A program made the position numbers and the translations under genes. A stretch of 64,000 bases of DNA from Nitratireductor alexandrii (lineage in GTDB: Bacteria > Pseudomonadota > Alphaproteobacteria > Rhizobiales > Rhizobiaceae): NCBI RefSeq assembly GCF_004000215.1, contig NZ_RBVY01000001.1, positions 186,001 through 250,000 of the forward strand, in the 5' to 3' direction. The notes under the pieces are model-generated. The model ran no database searches. It worked only from the letters and a program-made list of their open reading frames with translations, and was not told where the DNA came from. Below, piece by piece: positions 61,742-64,000 of the stretch. Positions within the stretch are counted from its first letter, which is position 1. Each line of letters starts with the position of its first letter.

Positions 61742-62530
61742 TCAAGTCTTGCTTGTTTCGGCGCGCTGGCGCAACTCCTCGCGCAGCGCCCGGATTTCGG
61801 CCAGGATCAGTTCCTGCTCGCTTTGCAGGGCCTGGCGTTCCGCCGTCGCCTCGGCGTCGTGCTCCTCCTGCATGGCCGACACGATGATGCCGATGAACAG
61901 GTTGAGCACGGTGAAGGTGGTCGACACGATGAAGGGGATGAAGAACAGCCACGCCCAGGGGAAGACCTCCATCACCGGCCGCACGATGCCCATCGACCAG
62001 CTTTCCAGCGTCATGATCTGGAACAGCGAATAGGCCGACAGCGCGATGCTGCCGAACCAGTCTGGAAAGGCCGCGCCGAACAGCTTGGTCGCCATGACCG
62101 AAAACACGTAATAGACCAGCGACAGCAGCAGCATGATCGAGCCCATGCCCGGCAGCGCAGCGATCAGCCCGCCGACGACGCGGCGCAGCGACGGCACCAT
62201 GCCGATGATCCTGAGCACGCGCAGGATGCGCAACGCGCGCAGCACCGACAGGTTGCCGGTGGCCGGCATCAACGCGATGCCGACGACCACCAGGTCGAAA
62301 ATGCGCCACGGGTCGCGGAAAAAATCGGCCCGGTAGACGATAAACCGGGCCAGCAACTCGGCCACGAACACCGCCAGGATCGCCCGGTCGATCACCACCA
62401 GCAGCGGGCCGGCGGCGTTCATCGCGCGCTCCGACGTCTCCAGGCCCAGCGTGATCGCGTTGATGACGATCAGGACGGTGATGGCGAGATCGAAGCGACG
62501 GGATTCGATCAGAGATTTGAGCTGGTTCAC
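61742..62530 (-). CDS. Voltage-gated sodium channel, BacNav/NaChBac-like
   Basis: A 262-residue single-domain six-helix channel. S4 carries the voltage-sensing arginines every third position (R98, R101, R104, R107 in SVLRALRILRVLRIIG), and the pore filter TLESWSM at 174-180 matches the TLESWAS filter of NaChBac, pointing to Na+ selectivity. The S6 helix FIVSTTFTVLNLFIGIIVSAMQ is followed by a C-terminal coiled coil (LQSEQELILAEIRALREEL) that assembles the tetramer. Such channels are common in marine and alkaliphilic bacteria. It is upstream of the dipeptidase gene with 48 bases between. Confidence 0.93.
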   Translation of the reverse strand: MNQLKSLIESRRFDLAITVLIVINAITLGLETSERAMNAAGPLLVVIDRAILAVFVAELLARFIVYRADFFRDPWRIFDLVVVGIALMPATGNLSVLRALRILRVLRIIGMVPSLRRVVGGLIAALPGMGSIMLLLSLVYYVFSVMATKLFGAAFPDWFGSIALSAYSLFQIMTLESWSMGIVRPVMEVFPWAWLFFIPFIVSTTFTVLNLFIGIIVSAMQEEHDAEATAERQALQSEQELILAEIRALREELRQRAETSKT

Positions 62531-62737
62531 GGCGGCGGGCTCCGGCAGGGTGGCAAGGTCGGCATCGCGGTCGCGGTGGACCGTTGCCGCCAGATAGGGG
62601 CTCGTCGGCGCCGTGGCCAGAGCCGCGGCGAATTATCATCGTGACTTCACGCCCCCCTCCGGCCTATGCGATGCTGGTTGGTGCCGGGTCCGCCTGGGCC
62701 TCGGCCTGGCGTCGCCCTCCGATCGCGGGACAATCGA

Positions 62738-63217
62738 ATGAGCCGCCTCGACTCCTTCATCCGCCGCATGAGCGCACAGCGCGATCTGCTCGACGAGGCG
62801 GCGCGCCGGCTCGCCGAAATCGACGGGCCGGTGGTGGAACTGGGGCTCGGCAACGGCCGCACCTTCGACCATCTGCGCGCCCTGTTCCCGCAACGCCGTA
62901 TTCTCGTCTTCGACCGCAAGATGTCGGCCTTCGCCGCGTCCAGGCCGGCGCCGGAGGATTTCGTCGAGGGCGAGATCCGCGAGCGCGCCGACGCCTTCGC
63001 CGGCATCGGCGCAGCACTCGTCCATTGCGACATCGCCACCGGCTATGCCGAGGTCGACGACGCCACCATCGCCTGGCTTGCCGGTGTCGTCGCGCCGCTG
63101 CTGCGCCCCGGCGGTTTGGCCGTCAGCGGCATGCCGCTCGAGCATGACAGGCTGGAAGCGCTCTCCCTGCCGCCGAGTGTGGCCGAGGGCCGTTATTTTT
63201 TCTACAGGCGGCGTTGA
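62738..63217 (+). CDS. Small class I SAM-dependent methyltransferase
   Basis: A 159-residue protein with the Rossmann motif I VVELGLGNGRTFDHL and a following acidic residue in VFDRKMSAF. It is short for the family but appears complete and ends RYFFYRRR. The substrate is unknown. I used the ATG at 62738; the frame opens earlier at 62666. It lies between the divergent channel gene and the tRNA. Confidence 0.85.
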   Translation: MSRLDSFIRRMSAQRDLLDEAARRLAEIDGPVVELGLGNGRTFDHLRALFPQRRILVFDRKMSAFAASRPAPEDFVEGEIRERADAFAGIGAALVHCDIATGYAEVDDATIAWLAGVVAPLLRPGGLAVSGMPLEHDRLEALSLPPSVAEGRYFFYRRR

Positions 63218-63285
63218 CGGCGGCGGCGTTCGTGTGGCGATTCCGCTTGACGCACGCCCGCCGCTCGCCGATTAATGGCGCGAAT

Positions 63286-63360
63286 GCGGGCGTAGTTCAG
63301 AGGTAGAACGCAAGCTTCCCAAGCTTGATGTCGTGGGTTCGATTCCCATCGCCCGCTCCA
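63286..63360 (+). tRNA. tRNA-Gly (anticodon CCC)
   Basis: The acceptor arms GCGGGCG and CGCCCGC pair fully, the discriminator is T and CCA is encoded. The anticodon stem CAAGC / GCTTG holds the loop TTCCCAA, giving anticodon CCC at positions 34-36, which reads GGG. The T-loop sequence GGTTCGATTCC is standard. Confidence 0.96.
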
Positions 63361-63432
63361 AATTCACGGATTTCGAACACACAGTGCCACTTCGTTCGCA
63401 AGGGTGCGCTCGGGAGCGGGGCGCAGCGATGG

Positions 63433-64000
63433 TTACGGTTCGCGCCGGGCGACCGCCTTGCCGTTGCGGTCGAACAGATGCGTCTTGCCGGCCACAAGGT
63501 TGAGCGCGACCGTCGCGCCGGGCGCAAAGCGCCGCTCGGGCGGCGCCTTGGCCACCAGCGTGGCGCCCGATTGCGTCTCCACCTCCAAGAGCGTCTGATC
63601 GCCGAGCCGTTCGACCAGGCGCACCGTTGCCAGCAGGTCGCCATTTGCGTCGGCGGCGGGAACGAGATGTTCGGGCCGGATGCCGAGCGTGACCGGCGCG
63701 CCTGGCGCAAGACCCTGCATGTCGCGATCCGTCACCAGCAATTCGCCGGTTTCGGGACTGCTGACGCGCAGGCCGTTTGCGTCGGGGCCGACAATCTCGG
63801 CGGCGAGGAAATTCATCTTCGGCGAGCCGATGAACCCGGCCACGAACAGGTTTTGCGGCCGATCGTAGAGCTCGATCGGCGTGCCGATCTGCTGGACGCT
63901 GCCGGCGTCGAGCACGACGATGCGGTCGGCGAGCGTCATCGCCTCGACCTGGTCGTGGGTGACGTAGATCATCGTCGCGCCGAGATCGGCGTGGAGCTTG
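63433..64000 (-). CDS. Sugar ABC transporter ATP-binding protein, MalK/UgpC type (N-terminus outside window)
   Basis: C-terminal 189 residues or more of an ABC ATPase. The visible part starts just before the H-loop ([31 protein letters not shown]) and continues into the OB-like TOBE domain ([19 protein letters not shown]). The extra C-terminal domain is typical of the MalK/UgpC/MsmK group that energises carbohydrate or glycerol-3-phosphate uptake. The Walker motifs lie beyond base 64000. The substrate cannot be deduced. Confidence 0.92.
   Translation of the reverse strand, partial: KLHADLGATMIYVTHDQVEAMTLADRIVVLDAGSVQQIGTPIELYDRPQNLFVAGFIGSPKMNFLAAEIVGPDANGLRVSSPETGELLVTDRDMQGLAPGAPVTLGIRPEHLVPAADANGDLLATVRLVERLGDQTLLEVETQSGATLVAKAPPERRFAPGATVALNLVAGKTHLFDRNGKAVARREP

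Noticed and set aside
63286-63360. tRNA-Gly as an integration site
   Set aside because: No integrase or repeat of the tRNA 3' end is seen nearby.
1-64000. CRISPR array or rRNA operon
   Set aside because: No regular short direct repeats with spacers and no rRNA-like sequence were seen.

Overview
The window is a GC-rich alphaproteobacterial chromosome segment, most likely from the Hyphomicrobiales (Rhizobiales). The markers are GcrA, a PodJ-like polarity protein, a TIGR02186/TauE pair, a SAM-II riboswitch ahead of metZ, a class I lysyl-tRNA synthetase, the argD-argF-hslO operon and a LuxR/LuxI pair. I do not assign a genus. There is no CRISPR array, prophage or rRNA. One tRNA (Gly, CCC) lies near the right end.

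Layout. 1-3.7 kb: 3' part of a molybdenum hydroxylase operon (large and FAD subunits) ending in a clear terminator, then an AmpH-like peptidase. 3.8-9.9 kb: two DMT exporters, a minus-strand cluster of beta-propeller protein, MoaD/ThiS-like protein and DgcN-like protein, a divergent MarR regulator with a palindromic operator, and a nitronate monooxygenase. 9.9-18.5 kb: the four-gene ligase-associated DNA repair set (ligase, MBL exonuclease, Lhr-type helicase, PdeM), interleaved with a small unknown gene and a methyltransferase. 18.6-24.7 kb: DUF3429, TIGR02186, TauE and a PodJ-like protein. 25.2-33.6 kb: a MerR regulator followed by a beta-oxidation operon (two acyl-CoA dehydrogenases, thioesterase, GST, thiolase, FadB-type enzyme). 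33.7-41.4 kb: mixed housekeeping genes. 40.7-49.5 kb: LuxR, LuxI, a crotonase and a family 2 glycosyltransferase, the last cut in two by a 4.5-kb transposon. 49.5-53.3 kb: ppk2, phoR, phoU, gcrA. 53.6-60.5 kb: argD-argF-hslO, apaG, a CDP-alcohol phosphatidyltransferase, metZ with its riboswitch, and dCTP deaminase. 60.5-64 kb: dipeptidase, a BacNav-type channel, a methyltransferase, tRNA-Gly and a truncated sugar-ABC ATPase.

The most notable object is an apparently intact IS1595-type transposon at 44340-48838. It has 25-bp terminal inverted repeats (23/25 identical) and a perfect 8-bp target duplication (CATTTCCG), and removing it restores the glycosyltransferase frame exactly. Besides the transposase and a DUF6471 protein it carries a beta-class DNA methyltransferase fused to a Mrr-like nuclease domain, a winged-helix-like protein just upstream of it, and a membrane protein. 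It looks like a single-IS vehicle for a restriction-modification or defence cargo.

A second theme is regulatory wiring readable from palindromes: an 18-bp perfect lux-box-like site ahead of luxI; a 22-bp near-palindrome between merR and the beta-oxidation operon, found again ahead of the distant nitronate monooxygenase; a 12-bp perfect palindrome ahead of marR; and six GANTC sites clustered ahead of gcrA.
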